A DNA stretch of 25,281 nucleotides, taken from positions 1 through 25,281 of the forward strand of contig JAVBPG010000021.1 in NCBI GenBank assembly GCA_031549685.1, given 5' to 3'. The first letter of the stretch is position 1. Each line of letters begins with the position of its first letter. Positions 8,650 through 14,722 of this stretch are shown one piece after another. Source of the stretch: JAITMY01 sp031549685. GTDB lineage: Bacteria; Bacteroidota; Bacteroidia; Bacteroidales; UBA932. A program made the position numbers and the translations under genes. The notes below the pieces were generated by a model that was not told the origin of the DNA, did no database searches, and worked only from the letters and a program-made list of their open reading frames with translations.

Positions 8650-9045
8650 ATGGTAACAACACCTATACAAATACGCTTTAGCGATATCGACGGCATGGGG
8701 CACGTGAACAACGCCGTGTACTGGAACTACTTTGACCTCGGCCGCGTGGAGTTTTTGCAGCAGGCCTTCGGCGATGATTTTGAGCTGCGCGACGAAACGG
8801 TGGTGCTGGTGCACGTGGAGGCCGACTATAGGATGGAAACGCGGCTCAAGGATAGCATTGCCGTGCAAACCCGCGTGGTGGGCGTTGGCGAGCGCAGCAT
8901 CAAAATGCGGCAGGAGATAGTGGATACCCAAACGGGCGAGGTGCGCGTGAGCAGCTACTCGGTGCTGTCGGGCTTCAGCAAGCGTACGCACCGGTCGGTA
9001 CCCATAAAACCGGAGTGGCGGGAGCGAATGCTGGTAGAGCAGTAA
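8650..9045 (+). CDS. Acyl-CoA thioesterase, YbgC/FadM-type hotdog fold
   Basis: 131 residues, the size of a single hotdog domain. The 4-hydroxybenzoyl-CoA thioesterase signature is at residues 9-30 (RFSDIDGMGHVNNAVYWNYF), with the D-x-D-x-x-G-H-V-N-N-x-x-Y pattern that supplies the active-site acid. The rest alternates beta strands (ETVVLVHVEADYRMETRL, SIKMRQEIVDTQTGEVRVSSYSVLSGF) as expected. It hydrolyses an acyl-CoA or similar thioester in the cytoplasm. The acyl chain cannot be predicted from sequence. It is 37 bp after the LacI-type gene, and its own terminator follows 3 bp after the stop. Confidence 0.88.
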   Translation: MVTTPIQIRFSDIDGMGHVNNAVYWNYFDLGRVEFLQQAFGDDFELRDETVVLVHVEADYRMETRLKDSIAVQTRVVGVGERSIKMRQEIVDTQTGEVRVSSYSVLSGFSKRTHRSVPIKPEWRERMLVEQ

Positions 9046-9048
9046 AAC

Positions 9049-9078
9049 AAAAGGGAGGTGCCGGGCAGCTCCCTTTTT
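9049..9078 (+). terminator. Intrinsic terminator after the thioesterase gene
   Basis: AAAAGGGAG (9049-9057) pairs with CTCCCTTTT (9069-9077), with a nested TGCC/GGCA stem in the loop, and the right arm ends in a T run. It begins 3 bp after the thioesterase stop. The A-run on the left arm would let it act in either direction. Confidence 0.75.
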
Positions 9079-9203
9079 GTTGCTGCATACTTTAACCCAA
9101 ATCCGGCCGGTGCAGCTATTTAATCTAAAAGGTAAACGCTGCGGTAAAAAAATGGCGTAACTTTATGATTCATAAAAAATATTCATTCAAAAAATAAAAT
9201 ACC

Positions 9204-10499
9204 ATGGCACAAATTCTAAACGTTCATGCCCGCGAAATACTGGATTCGCGCGGCAATCCCACCCTGGAGGTGGAGGTTATTACCGATGAGGGAACCGCCG
9301 GCCGCGCTGCGGTACCATCGGGTGCATCCACCGGTGTGCACGAGGCGGTGGAGCTGCGCGATGGCGATGAGGGACGCTACGGCGGAAAGGGGGTGCTGCT
9401 GGCGGTGGAAAACGTGAACACCGCGATAGCCGAAGCCCTGCGCGGCTTCTCCATATTCGACCAGCGCGGCGTGGATAACACCATGATGGGGCTGGATGGT
9501 ACGGATAATAAGGGCAACCTCGGCGCCAACGCCATTCTCGGCGTATCGCTGGCGGTGGCGCATGCCGCCTCGCAAACGCTGGGCCAGCCGCTGTACCGCT
9601 ACGTGGGCGGGGTGAACGCGCATACGCTGCCCGTGCCCATGATGAACATTCTGAACGGCGGATCGCATGCCGACAACTCCATCGACTTTCAGGAGTTTAT
9701 GATTATGCCCGTGGGCGCCGAGTCCTTTGCCGAGGCGCTGCGCATGGGTGCTGAGGTTTTTCACTCGCTCAAATCGGTGCTGAAAAAGCAGGGCTACTCC
9801 ACCAACGTGGGCGATGAGGGAGGCTTTGCGCCGAACCTGAAAAGTAACGAGGAGGGCATAAAGGTAATCCTGGAGGCCATTGAAAAGGCGGGCTACAAGC
9901 CGGGCGAAGATGTGTACATTGCGCTCGACCCCGCCTCGAGCGAGTACTACCTGCCCGAAGAAAAAGTATATCACCTGAAAAAAAGCAGCGGCGAAAAGCT
10001 GACCGCGCAGCAAATGGTAGATTTCTGGAAGGACTGGGCAACGAAGTACCCCATTCTCTCCATTGAGGACGGCATGGCCGAGGACGACTGGGACGGCTGG
10101 AAGCTGCTCACCGACACCGTTGGCGGCACAGTGCAGCTGGTGGGCGACGACCTGTTTGTAACCAACAGCAAGCGCCTGCAAATGGGCATTGACAGGCAGG
10201 TGGCCAACTCCATTTTGGTAAAGGTAAACCAAATTGGCTCGCTTACCGAAACCATTGATGCGGTGAACCTGGCCTACCGCAGCGGCTACACCGCCATAAT
10301 GAGCCACCGCAGCGGCGAAACGGAGGATACCACCATTGCCGACCTGGCCGTGGCGCTCAACACCGGGCTGATAAAAACAGGCTCGGCCTCGCGCTCCGAC
10401 AGGATTGCCAAGTACAACCAGCTGCTCCGCATTGAGGAGGCGCTGGGCGACAATGCCTACTACTTAGGCTGCGATTTTAAGTACGCCAAGAGGAAGTAA
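9204..10499 (+). CDS. eno: Enolase (phosphopyruvate hydratase)
   Basis: 431 residues, the normal bacterial length. It converts 2-phosphoglycerate to phosphoenolpyruvate in glycolysis. Diagnostic motifs run in order: AREILDSRGNPTLEVEV at the N-terminus, PSGASTGVHEAVELRDGD (mobile loop), NGGSHADNSIDFQEFMIMP, NVGDEGGFAPN, the metal ligands in YIALDPASSE, SIEDGMAEDDWDGW and LVGDDLFVTN, the catalytic Lys in ILVKVNQIGS, and SHRSGETEDTTIADLAV. No key residue is missing. It appears monocistronic: the preceding gene ends in a terminator, and a possible -7 box (TAACTTTA, 9158-9165, one mismatch to TAnnTTTG) precedes the start. The coding region is distinctly richer in G+C than the flanking spacers, as expected for a conserved, highly expressed gene. 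Confidence 0.98.
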   Translation: MAQILNVHAREILDSRGNPTLEVEVITDEGTAGRAAVPSGASTGVHEAVELRDGDEGRYGGKGVLLAVENVNTAIAEALRGFSIFDQRGVDNTMMGLDGTDNKGNLGANAILGVSLAVAHAASQTLGQPLYRYVGGVNAHTLPVPMMNILNGGSHADNSIDFQEFMIMPVGAESFAEALRMGAEVFHSLKSVLKKQGYSTNVGDEGGFAPNLKSNEEGIKVILEAIEKAGYKPGEDVYIALDPASSEYYLPEEKVYHLKKSSGEKLTAQQMVDFWKDWATKYPILSIEDGMAEDDWDGWKLLTDTVGGTVQLVGDDLFVTNSKRLQMGIDRQVANSILVKVNQIGSLTETIDAVNLAYRSGYTAIMSHRSGETEDTTIADLAVALNTGLIKTGSASRSDRIAKYNQLLRIEEALGDNAYYLGCDFKYAKRK

Positions 10500-10510
10500 A
10501 TGTTTGCGTA

Positions 10511-10668
10511 AGTGAGGAGATGCCTTACTTCGTTCGACATGACGAGTGATTAAAAAGAAGAGGGGGGTATAGATTTGACGGCGAAGCCGTCAAATCTATA
10601 CCCCCCCTCCTTATTCCTGAAAAGCGTCATTCCGAAAGTAGCGAAGCGAAGAGAGGAATCTCCTCGTA
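10511..10668. repeat. Composite inverted repeat downstream of eno
   Basis: The spacer between eno and the convergent transporter gene is almost entirely repeat. Left part: GAGGAGATGCCTTACTTCG, then ATGACG (10514-10544). Right part, read on the opposite strand: GAGGAGATTCCTCTCTTCG, then ATGACG (10666-10625). These are diverged copies of one short dispersed repeat, arranged head to head around the long perfect hairpin at 10562-10606. A third copy is near the window's end (25105-25154). Confidence 0.7.
10562..10606. terminator. Perfect 21-bp-stem hairpin between convergent genes (possible bidirectional terminator)
   Basis: Positions 10562-10582 (starting GGGGGGTATAGATTTGACGG) are the exact reverse complement of 10586-10606, with a GAA loop. 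The stem has 21 uninterrupted pairs. It sits between eno and the convergent MFS gene. There is no clean T-run after either arm, so it may instead be a mobile repeat unit, or form a stem that blocks 3' exonucleases. Confidence 0.6.
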
Positions 10669-10678
10669 AATGGAAAAG

Positions 10679-11932
10679 CTACTTCTTCACCGGTCTTATT
10701 TTATACCCCACCACCGCAAACAGCAAAATGACGGCGTAGCATGGCGCCATAAGCCAGTAGGCGTTTTGGTTGCCAATGTTGTCGGCCAGGTGGCCGTAAA
10801 GCAGCGGAAGCGTGGCGCCGCCGGCAATGGCCATAATCAGAATGGCGGAGCCCACCTTGGTCAGCTTGCCCAGCCCGTCGATGGCGAGCGGAAAAATGGC
10901 CGGCCACATGAGCGAGTTGGCTAAGCCCAGCAGGGCAATGAAGGCAACGGAGGCGGCGCCGCCGGTGTTGATGGCGGCTACCGTGAAAATTACGCCCAGC
11001 GCGGCGCAAATGGCCAGCGCGCGCGATTGGCTCACGTACTTCGGAATGGCGACTATGCCCACGATATAGCCTAAAATCATGGCTAAAAGAGGGTAGGAGG
11101 GAAAACTTTTGGTAAGCTCGAGGCTGTACCCCAACGAGTTGCCGTACAGCGATATGGTATCGATGGCAATAACCTCTACCCCAACGTACAGGAAGAGCGC
11201 CAGCACGCCGAACCAAAAGTGCGGATAGCGGAAAATGGCGCTGCCGCCGCTTTGATTGTCGCTTGCCTCGTTGTCCTCGGCGTCAATGTCGGGGAGGGGG
11301 GAGTACTTTACAAAAAATGCCAGGGCCAGCAGCGCAAGCGTAATGATGAGGTAGGGCAGAATGGCCTTATGCGCCAGCGTGTCGAGCTCGGCTGCGCGCG
11401 AGGCGCCTTCGGCAATTTTAATGCTGGCCTCGAGGCTGTCCATTTTTTGAAACAAAACGCTGCCCACCACCAGCGGGCTCAGCATGCCGGCCACCTTGTT
11501 GCAAATGCCCATGATGCTGATGCGCTGCGCCGCGCTCTCCATGGGGCCAAGCACCGTTACGTAGGGGTTGGAGGCCGTTTGCAGCAGCGCCAGCCCCGAG
11601 CCCATGACAAACAAGCCCAGCAAAAACAGCGGGTAGGTGCGCAGCAGCGCCGCGGGAATGAAAATGAGTGCTCCCGCCGACATGACCATAAGCCCGATCA
11701 TCATGCCGCTCTTGAGCCCCGTTTGCTTGAGCAGCCTGGCCGAGGGCAGGGCCATTACAAAGTACGAAATGTAAAAGGCAAAGGCCACAAAGTACGACTG
11801 GAAGTTGCTCAGCTCGCAGGCCACCTTGAGGTAGGGAATGAGCGTAGCGTTGAGCCAGGTAACAAACCCGAAGATGAAAAACAGAACCCCGATGATGAAG
11901 ATTCCGGCCTTGTACGAATTTTGCTGTGGCAT
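10679..11932 (-). CDS. Sugar MFS transporter, FucP/GluP-type H+ symporter
   Basis: 417 residues and about 12 predicted membrane helices. The family hallmarks are present: FGFVTWLNATLIPYLK in helix 1, LLQTASNPYVTVLGP after helix 4 (the conserved ANPYV-type motif), and GLANSLMWPAIFPLAIDGLG in the C-terminal half. Members import L-fucose, glucose/galactose or N-acetylglucosamine with protons across the inner membrane. The substrate is not decidable here. It is not adjacent to any catabolic gene. The ribose locus 3 kb away lacks an inner-membrane permease, so a link is possible but unproven. It converges on eno. Its only clear promoter-like box (TATATTTG on the minus strand, 12119-12112) would give a ~180-nt leader. 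Confidence 0.92.
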   Translation of the reverse strand: MPQQNSYKAGIFIIGVLFFIFGFVTWLNATLIPYLKVACELSNFQSYFVAFAFYISYFVMALPSARLLKQTGLKSGMMIGLMVMSAGALIFIPAALLRTYPLFLLGLFVMGSGLALLQTASNPYVTVLGPMESAAQRISIMGICNKVAGMLSPLVVGSVLFQKMDSLEASIKIAEGASRAAELDTLAHKAILPYLIITLALLALAFFVKYSPLPDIDAEDNEASDNQSGGSAIFRYPHFWFGVLALFLYVGVEVIAIDTISLYGNSLGYSLELTKSFPSYPLLAMILGYIVGIVAIPKYVSQSRALAICAALGVIFTVAAINTGGAASVAFIALLGLANSLMWPAIFPLAIDGLGKLTKVGSAILIMAIAGGATLPLLYGHLADNIGNQNAYWLMAPCYAVILLFAVVGYKIRPVKK

Positions 11933-11937
11933 GATCT

Positions 11938-12100
11938 TGTTTAAAATGGTTTAAAATAGTTTGAGATTGTTTGATGCTATGCGTTTGAAATTACTTTAAA
12001 ACCTACGCTGCACACTTCGACAGGCTGAGTGTGGCAACGCGCATTTGCGGCTTAAACCATTTCAAACTTTTAAACATGCAACGCGCATTAAACAATGTGC
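11938..12100. repeat. Repeat cluster in the fucP-type/tsaC divergent spacer
   Basis: The spacer opens with near-tandem copies of GTTTAAAATR/GTTTGAGAT (11940-11975). It ends with an inverted, diverged version (AAACCATTTCAAACTTTTAAAC, split over 12054-12075). Between them is CACACTTCGACAGGCTGAG followed by TGTG (12011-12033), with 6-bp complementary ends, a sequence common as an intergenic repeat. The word GCAACGCGCAT occurs twice in direct orientation, 44 bp apart (12034-12044 and 12078-12088). No coding signal is evident. Confidence 0.55.
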
Positions 12101-12111
12101 ATTTTTTTTCG

Positions 12112-12130
12112 CAAATATAGCGTAAATTTG
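12112..12130. promoter_or_regulatory. Divergent -7 boxes for tsaC (+) and the sugar transporter (-)
   Basis: On the plus strand TAAATTTG (12123-12130) matches TAnnTTTG 17 bp before the tsaC ATG. On the minus strand TATATTTG (12119-12112) also matches exactly. The two lie 3 bp apart, back to back. Neither has a clear -33 TTTG, and the tsaC box would leave a leader of about 10 nt or less. Confidence 0.4.
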
Positions 12131-12146
12131 TGTTTTAAATTTTACC

Positions 12147-12704
12147 ATGGAGGAGATAGAAAAAATAGCTGAGGTGCTGCGCGGCGGCGGCACCATGCTG
12201 TACCCCACCGATACGCTGTGGGGCCTGGGCTGCGATGCTACCAACGACGAGGCGGTCAAAAAAATCTTTGCCATCAAGCAGCGCGCCGACGCCAAGAGCC
12301 TCATTGTGCTGGTGGACGGCGAGGAGATGCTGAGCCGCTACGTGCGCCGGGTGCCCGACCTGGCCTGGGACATTGTGCGCATGAGCAACGTGCCGCAGAC
12401 CATCATCTACCCGGGCGGCGTTGGCTTTGCCGGCAGCGTGTGCGCCGGGGACGGCAGCGTGGCCATCCGCATCGCCGAGCACGATTTTTGTAAAAAAATA
12501 ATCCGTAAGCTGGGCAGGCCCATTGTGTCAACCTCGGCCAACCTGTCGGGGGCCGAGGCTCCCAAAAGCTGCGCCGAAGTTGCCGCCGCCATAAAAAATG
12601 CGGTGGATGTGCAGGTGGGCGAGCAGCACGAGGGGCAGCCCACGCGCCGGCCGTCGAGTATTATTAAGCTGGAGCTCGATGGGCGGGTACAGGTTATACG
12701 CTAA
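12147..12704 (+). CDS. tsaC: L-threonylcarbamoyladenylate synthase (TsaC/YrdC family)
   Basis: 185 residues, corresponding to the YrdC domain alone without the C-terminal Sua5 extension. It makes threonylcarbamoyl-AMP from threonine, bicarbonate and ATP, the precursor of the t6A37 base in ANN-decoding tRNAs. Motifs: MLYPTDTLWGLGCDATND at ~17-34, IKQRADAKSLIVLV (the KxR substrate-binding stretch) and STSANLSGAEAP near residue 130. The C-terminus (RRPSSIIKLELDGRVQVIR) is normal for the family. The TAA stop at 12702-12704 lies within the first bases of an inserted repeat element, so the element's terminal repeat supplies the stop codon. TsaC and Sua5 short forms are not separable by sequence alone. 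Confidence 0.9.
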   Translation: MEEIEKIAEVLRGGGTMLYPTDTLWGLGCDATNDEAVKKIFAIKQRADAKSLIVLVDGEEMLSRYVRRVPDLAWDIVRMSNVPQTIIYPGGVGFAGSVCAGDGSVAIRIAEHDFCKKIIRKLGRPIVSTSANLSGAEAPKSCAEVAAAIKNAVDVQVGEQHEGQPTRRPSSIIKLELDGRVQVIR

Positions 12705-13017
12705 GAGGCTGTTTTGAATTTAGATGCTTGCCTAATAATCAGCATTATCTACATGTGTGGTTTTAGCCCTGCAGGGGCTCAACTTGAATAACCGTAGGTG
12801 TCGCGAAGCAGAACCTACGGACGGCGTGGCGGCACCGGCTTGTTGCGCGCGGAGCAGCAGCTTAGCGCTTGTGCAACGCCTGCTCCGCGCGCCATGCAGT
12901 ATTGGCGCATGTACCGTGGGTTTGCTTGGCCCGCGGGCAAGCGACACCCACGGTTAATAAAATATACTCCCTGCGGGAGTAAAATTTCTTTTTATAAAAT
13001 TCAAAACAGTTTCTTAG
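12701..13017. mobile_element. MITE-like non-autonomous element with 21-bp terminal inverted repeats
   Basis: The ends at 12701-12721 and 12997-13017 are inverted copies matching at 19 of 21 positions. The inner 13 bases, CTGTTTTGAATTT, match perfectly. Five successive hairpins lie inside: 12765-12779 (AGCCC/GGGCT), 12792-12820 (CCGTAGGT/ACCTACGG), 12845-12892 (13-bp perfect stem starting GCGCGCGGAGCAG), 12913-12954 (ACCGTGGGT/ACCCACGGT) and 12965-12981 (TACTCCC/GGGAGTA). No transposase or credible ORF is present. No target-site duplication is obvious. It is best read as a small dispersed element, possibly mobilised in trans or transcribed as a structured RNA. Confidence 0.65.
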
Positions 13018-13047
13018 GAAATCTCAACATTTTAATGGATCAAAAGA

Positions 13048-13092
13048 ACACGTGAGAACAAGCAGAGCTTGTTTTTTGCTGTTCTCCGTGTC
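13048..13092 (+). terminator. Terminator-like hairpin before the IPExxxVDY-family gene
   Basis: AACAAGC (13057-13063) pairs with GCTTGTT (13067-13073) around an AGA loop, followed by TTTT. An outer, imperfect pairing of ACACGTGAGAACA with TGTTCTCCGTGT extends the stem on both sides. The following CTCCGTGTCTCCGTGGT resembles a common intergenic repeat. It would stop transcripts leaving tsaC and the repeat element. Confidence 0.55.
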
Positions 13093-13138
13093 TCCGTGGT
13101 TATAGAATTTTTCTTTGCTGAATTTTAGGCGACTTCTA

Positions 13139-13555
13139 ATGGCTAAAGCCAAAAATATAAAGTTTAGCTCGGATGAGCAGGAGCAGTTCTCCGCGCTGGC
13201 CATCTGCTCCGCCGAGCCCGATACGCGCATGGCCTGGCTGCTCAACCGTGCGCTGCATGTTGATTTTGTAAACAGGGAAGACTTGTGGGGCCCCGAGGTG
13301 GATGGCCTGCGCCGTCCCTTTGCCCTGTTTGAGGCCGAGAGCCCGGCGCACGAGCTCGGCTACAAGCTGCTGGCCAACCGTACCGAGAGCACCGTGCTGG
13401 TAAAGGCCTACGCCAACATTGACTACCTGCTCAAGCTCTCGCGCGAGCTCGCCCCCGACGAGCTGCAGGCCCTGCGCGAGGCCATTCGCAGCATACCCTC
13501 CGTAACCCTCTGCCTGGACATTTCGGGCGATGCCCGGCTGCTGGCAAATCTGTAA
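13139..13555 (+). CDS. IPExxxVDY-family protein (conserved Bacteroidetes protein of unknown function)
   Basis: 138 residues from the ATG at 13139 (MAKAKNIKFSS). An in-frame ATG at 13115 would add eight residues, but it lies in repeat-derived sequence and is less likely. The layout fits the IPExxxVDY family: an early MAWLLNRAL block, REDLW, a central PFALFEAE segment, LGYKLLANR, then the position of the family signature as VKAYANIDYLL, and a closing helix-strand SIPSVTLCLDI. The signature itself is degenerate: only the I/V-D-Y part survives and the IPE is replaced. The protein looks soluble, without signal peptide or membrane helix. No function is known for the family that I can state. It is flanked by repeats on both sides and has no operon partner. 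Confidence 0.7.
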   Translation: MAKAKNIKFSSDEQEQFSALAICSAEPDTRMAWLLNRALHVDFVNREDLWGPEVDGLRRPFALFEAESPAHELGYKLLANRTESTVLVKAYANIDYLLKLSRELAPDELQALREAIRSIPSVTLCLDISGDARLLANL

Positions 13556-13601
13556 AAGCGGTCTAAACCCTCTTTGTAAAACGCCAAATTCAGCCGTTTT
13601 G

Positions 13602-13766
13602 CCGTCCGTTTAGGCAAAATTTACATGTTTTTTGCCGTCCGTTTGTGCAATTTTAATGCTTTCTTTGCCGTCACTTTGAAACAAAAAACGGTGTTTTATA
13701 CCGTCACTTTGAAACAGAAAATGATGATTTTTACCGTCACTTTGGAACAAATTTTGTGTTATTGCA
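13602..13766. repeat. 33-bp tandem repeat (five copies)
   Basis: The word CCGTC recurs at 13602, 13635, 13668, 13701 and 13734, a period of exactly 33 bp. Read on the minus strand, each unit is a variable A/T-rich 19-20 bp followed by a conserved core (TTTCAAAGTGACGG, or ACAAACGGACGG in the two left copies). A weaker sixth unit may lie at ~13568-13601. Because 33 is a multiple of three, the minus strand carries an 11-residue peptide repeat (LFQSDGKNHHF, LFQSDGIKHRF, LFQSDGKESIK, IAQTDGKKHVN). It is closed by a TAA in the leftmost unit. Confidence 0.85.
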
Positions 13767-13889
13767 TTGAATTTCAATGCTAATGCTATGTTTAGCAGCA
13801 TGCTTTAAGCCGCCGGCAAATCTTAAAAGCACCCCGATAGCAGCACGGTGTGCAGCTCTTTCGATAATTTTTACCATATTTGCACGAGC

Positions 13890-14183
13890 ATGAAATCTAC
13901 CGAATCATATCTGAATCTTTTACGCGAGTTTAAGCGCCAGCACGCCGCCGAGTACGGCATTACGCGCATAGGCATATTTGGCTCCGTGGCTCGCGGCGAG
14001 CAAACCGAGGAGTCGGATGTGGATGTGTGCGTTGATGCTCCACCTATGGGCTTGTTCGCTTTTTCAGGTCTTCACTTAGTGTTGGAAGATTTATTCGGAG
14101 CGCCCGTTGATGTGGTTCGCATGCGCAAGGAAATGAATCCCCGCTTTAAACAGCGCGTAGAAAAGGAGGCTATTTATGTATGA
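13890..14183 (+). CDS. MNT-type nucleotidyltransferase (MntA-like antitoxin)
   Basis: 97 residues from the ATG at 13890 (MKSTESYLNLLREF). An upstream in-frame ATG at 13848 would add 14 residues lying in the spacer. The minimal nucleotidyltransferase motif GS-x10-D-x-D is intact: GSVARGEQTEESDVDV at residues 31-46, with metal-binding Asp43 and Asp45. Downstream LVLEDLFGAPVDVVRMRKEMNPRFKQRVEKEAIYV is typical of the MNT family. In complete systems MntA AMPylates and neutralises a HEPN RNase toxin encoded immediately downstream with overlapping ends. Here only the first ten codons of such a gene remain (14176-14208), so this is probably an orphan antitoxin. The near-consensus box CATATTTG (13875-13882) could be its -7 element. 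Confidence 0.88.
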   Translation: MKSTESYLNLLREFKRQHAAEYGITRIGIFGSVARGEQTEESDVDVCVDAPPMGLFAFSGLHLVLEDLFGAPVDVVRMRKEMNPRFKQRVEKEAIYV

Positions 14184-14208
14184 CAAGGAGCTGGTAGCCG
14201 ATCTGTAA
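14176..14208 (+). pseudogene. Remnant of the HEPN toxin gene (hepT-like), truncated after 10 codons
   Basis: An ATG at 14176 overlaps the 3' end of the mntA-like gene by 8 bp and opens the frame MYDKELVADL before TAA at 14206-14208. GGAG lies just upstream (14165-14168). MYDKELV is a common beginning of HEPN/DUF86 partners of MntA, and the overlap is the normal arrangement. The frame then runs straight into the terminator repeat at 14211. The toxin body is missing, lost by deletion or replaced by the repeat. Confidence 0.6.
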
Positions 14209-14210
14209 AA

Positions 14211-14251
14211 AGAAAAACCACGAATAGAGTAGCCCTGTTCGTGGTTTTTTC
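14211..14251. terminator. Bidirectional terminator hairpin, copy 1
   Basis: AAAAACCACGAA (14213-14224) pairs with TTCGTGGTTTTT (14238-14249). Inner AATAG/CTGTT pairing extends the stem to 15 bp around AGTAGCC. With an A-run on the left and a T-run on the right it can terminate transcripts from both sides, and it sits between two convergent genes. A copy differing at two positions in ~43 nt lies at 21623-21662. Confidence 0.85.
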
Positions 14252-14305
14252 TTGCGTATATTTCCTCTAATCCCCAATCCCTAATTTCCCCTTCCTTGTA
14301 TCTTG

Positions 14306-14662
14306 TCACTCATCACTCATTTTCCCCAGCATCTTACTCCTCAGTAGTTCCAGCAGCGTGTCCATTTGCTCATCTTTTTTTTCGAGAAGCGATAAGAAGC
14401 GAGCTTCGAGTCCGTTACTATTTTTTGTGCCCTCTGAGTTGAGCATATCTCCTCTTCCGGTAAGCAGCCAATCGGGATTTAAATCTTCGTAATGTAGTAA
14501 TATTTTTTCTACTATTTCGGAGCCTAATGAACCGTTTCCTTTCCTCATTTTGCTGAAGTAGCTGTTTGATACATTTATTTGTTTAGCCAGCTTATTAAAC
14601 GTTTCTCCCTTGTAGTCAAGATATTGCGATAATCTGTCGATAATCTTTGTGCTATTTTCCAT
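14306..14662 (-). CDS. XRE-type helix-turn-helix regulator
   Basis: 118 residues. Residues ~8-62 form a lambda-repressor-like helix-turn-helix (IIDRLSQYLDYKGETFNKLA, then NVSNSYFSKMRKGNGSLGSE). The motif LNPDWLLTGRGDML follows, which marks a large Bacteroidetes group of small XRE regulators. A polar, probably helical tail follows (LEKKDEQMDTLLELLRSKML), plausibly for dimerisation. The last residues MSDE and the stop come from a simple repeat (TCACTCATCACTCAT on the plus strand), so the 3' end may have been rewritten. The gene is divergent from the giant surface protein, and a palindrome lies in its own leader. Autoregulation is likely. Control of the surface protein is possible. Confidence 0.88.
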   Translation of the reverse strand: MENSTKIIDRLSQYLDYKGETFNKLAKQINVSNSYFSKMRKGNGSLGSEIVEKILLHYEDLNPDWLLTGRGDMLNSEGTKNSNGLEARFLSLLEKKDEQMDTLLELLRSKMLGKMSDE

Positions 14663-14667
14663 TTTTA

Positions 14668-14722
14668 ATTTTACTATTCGTAAAATAGTTAGTATGTTTG
14701 GCGGACATCTCTTTCAAAGGTA
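14668..14722 (-). promoter_or_regulatory. Promoter and palindromic operator of the XRE gene
   Basis: On the minus strand TACCTTTG (14722-14715) matches the -7 consensus TAnnTTTG. I see no good -33 box. Between it and the ATG lies ATTTTAC-N5-GTAAAAT (14668-14686), a perfect 7+7 inverted repeat. It overlaps a second symmetric pair, ACTAT/ATAGT (14673-14689). The position downstream of the expected start site fits autorepression. Confidence 0.55.

Noticed and set aside
9216..10307. 363-codon open frame antisense to enolase
   Set aside because: It is a mirror of a G+C-rich, strongly conserved gene. The translated product has no recognisable domain and enolase accounts fully for the sequence constraints.
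12083..12100. Second LacI-type operator before the sugar transporter
   Set aside because: GCGCA and TGTGC half-sites occur, as in 7489-7506, but with 8 bp instead of 6 between them and no central CG, so the same regulator is unlikely to bind. It falls inside repeat-derived sequence.
12757..13055. Small proteins encoded inside the MITE-like element
   Set aside because: Short frames are open because of G+C-rich hairpins. Their products are low-complexity and they overlap in several frames.
13024..13245. 73-codon minus-strand frame overlapping the IPExxxVDY gene start
   Set aside because: The NHGDTEN-type peptide is the translation of the intergenic CTCCGTGTCTCCGTGGT repeat, and the rest is antisense to the real gene.
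13602..13766. CRISPR array
   Set aside because: The regular 33-bp period drew attention, but the conserved core is only ~14 bp, the variable part is ~19 bp and A/T-rich, repeats drift between copies and no cas gene is near.
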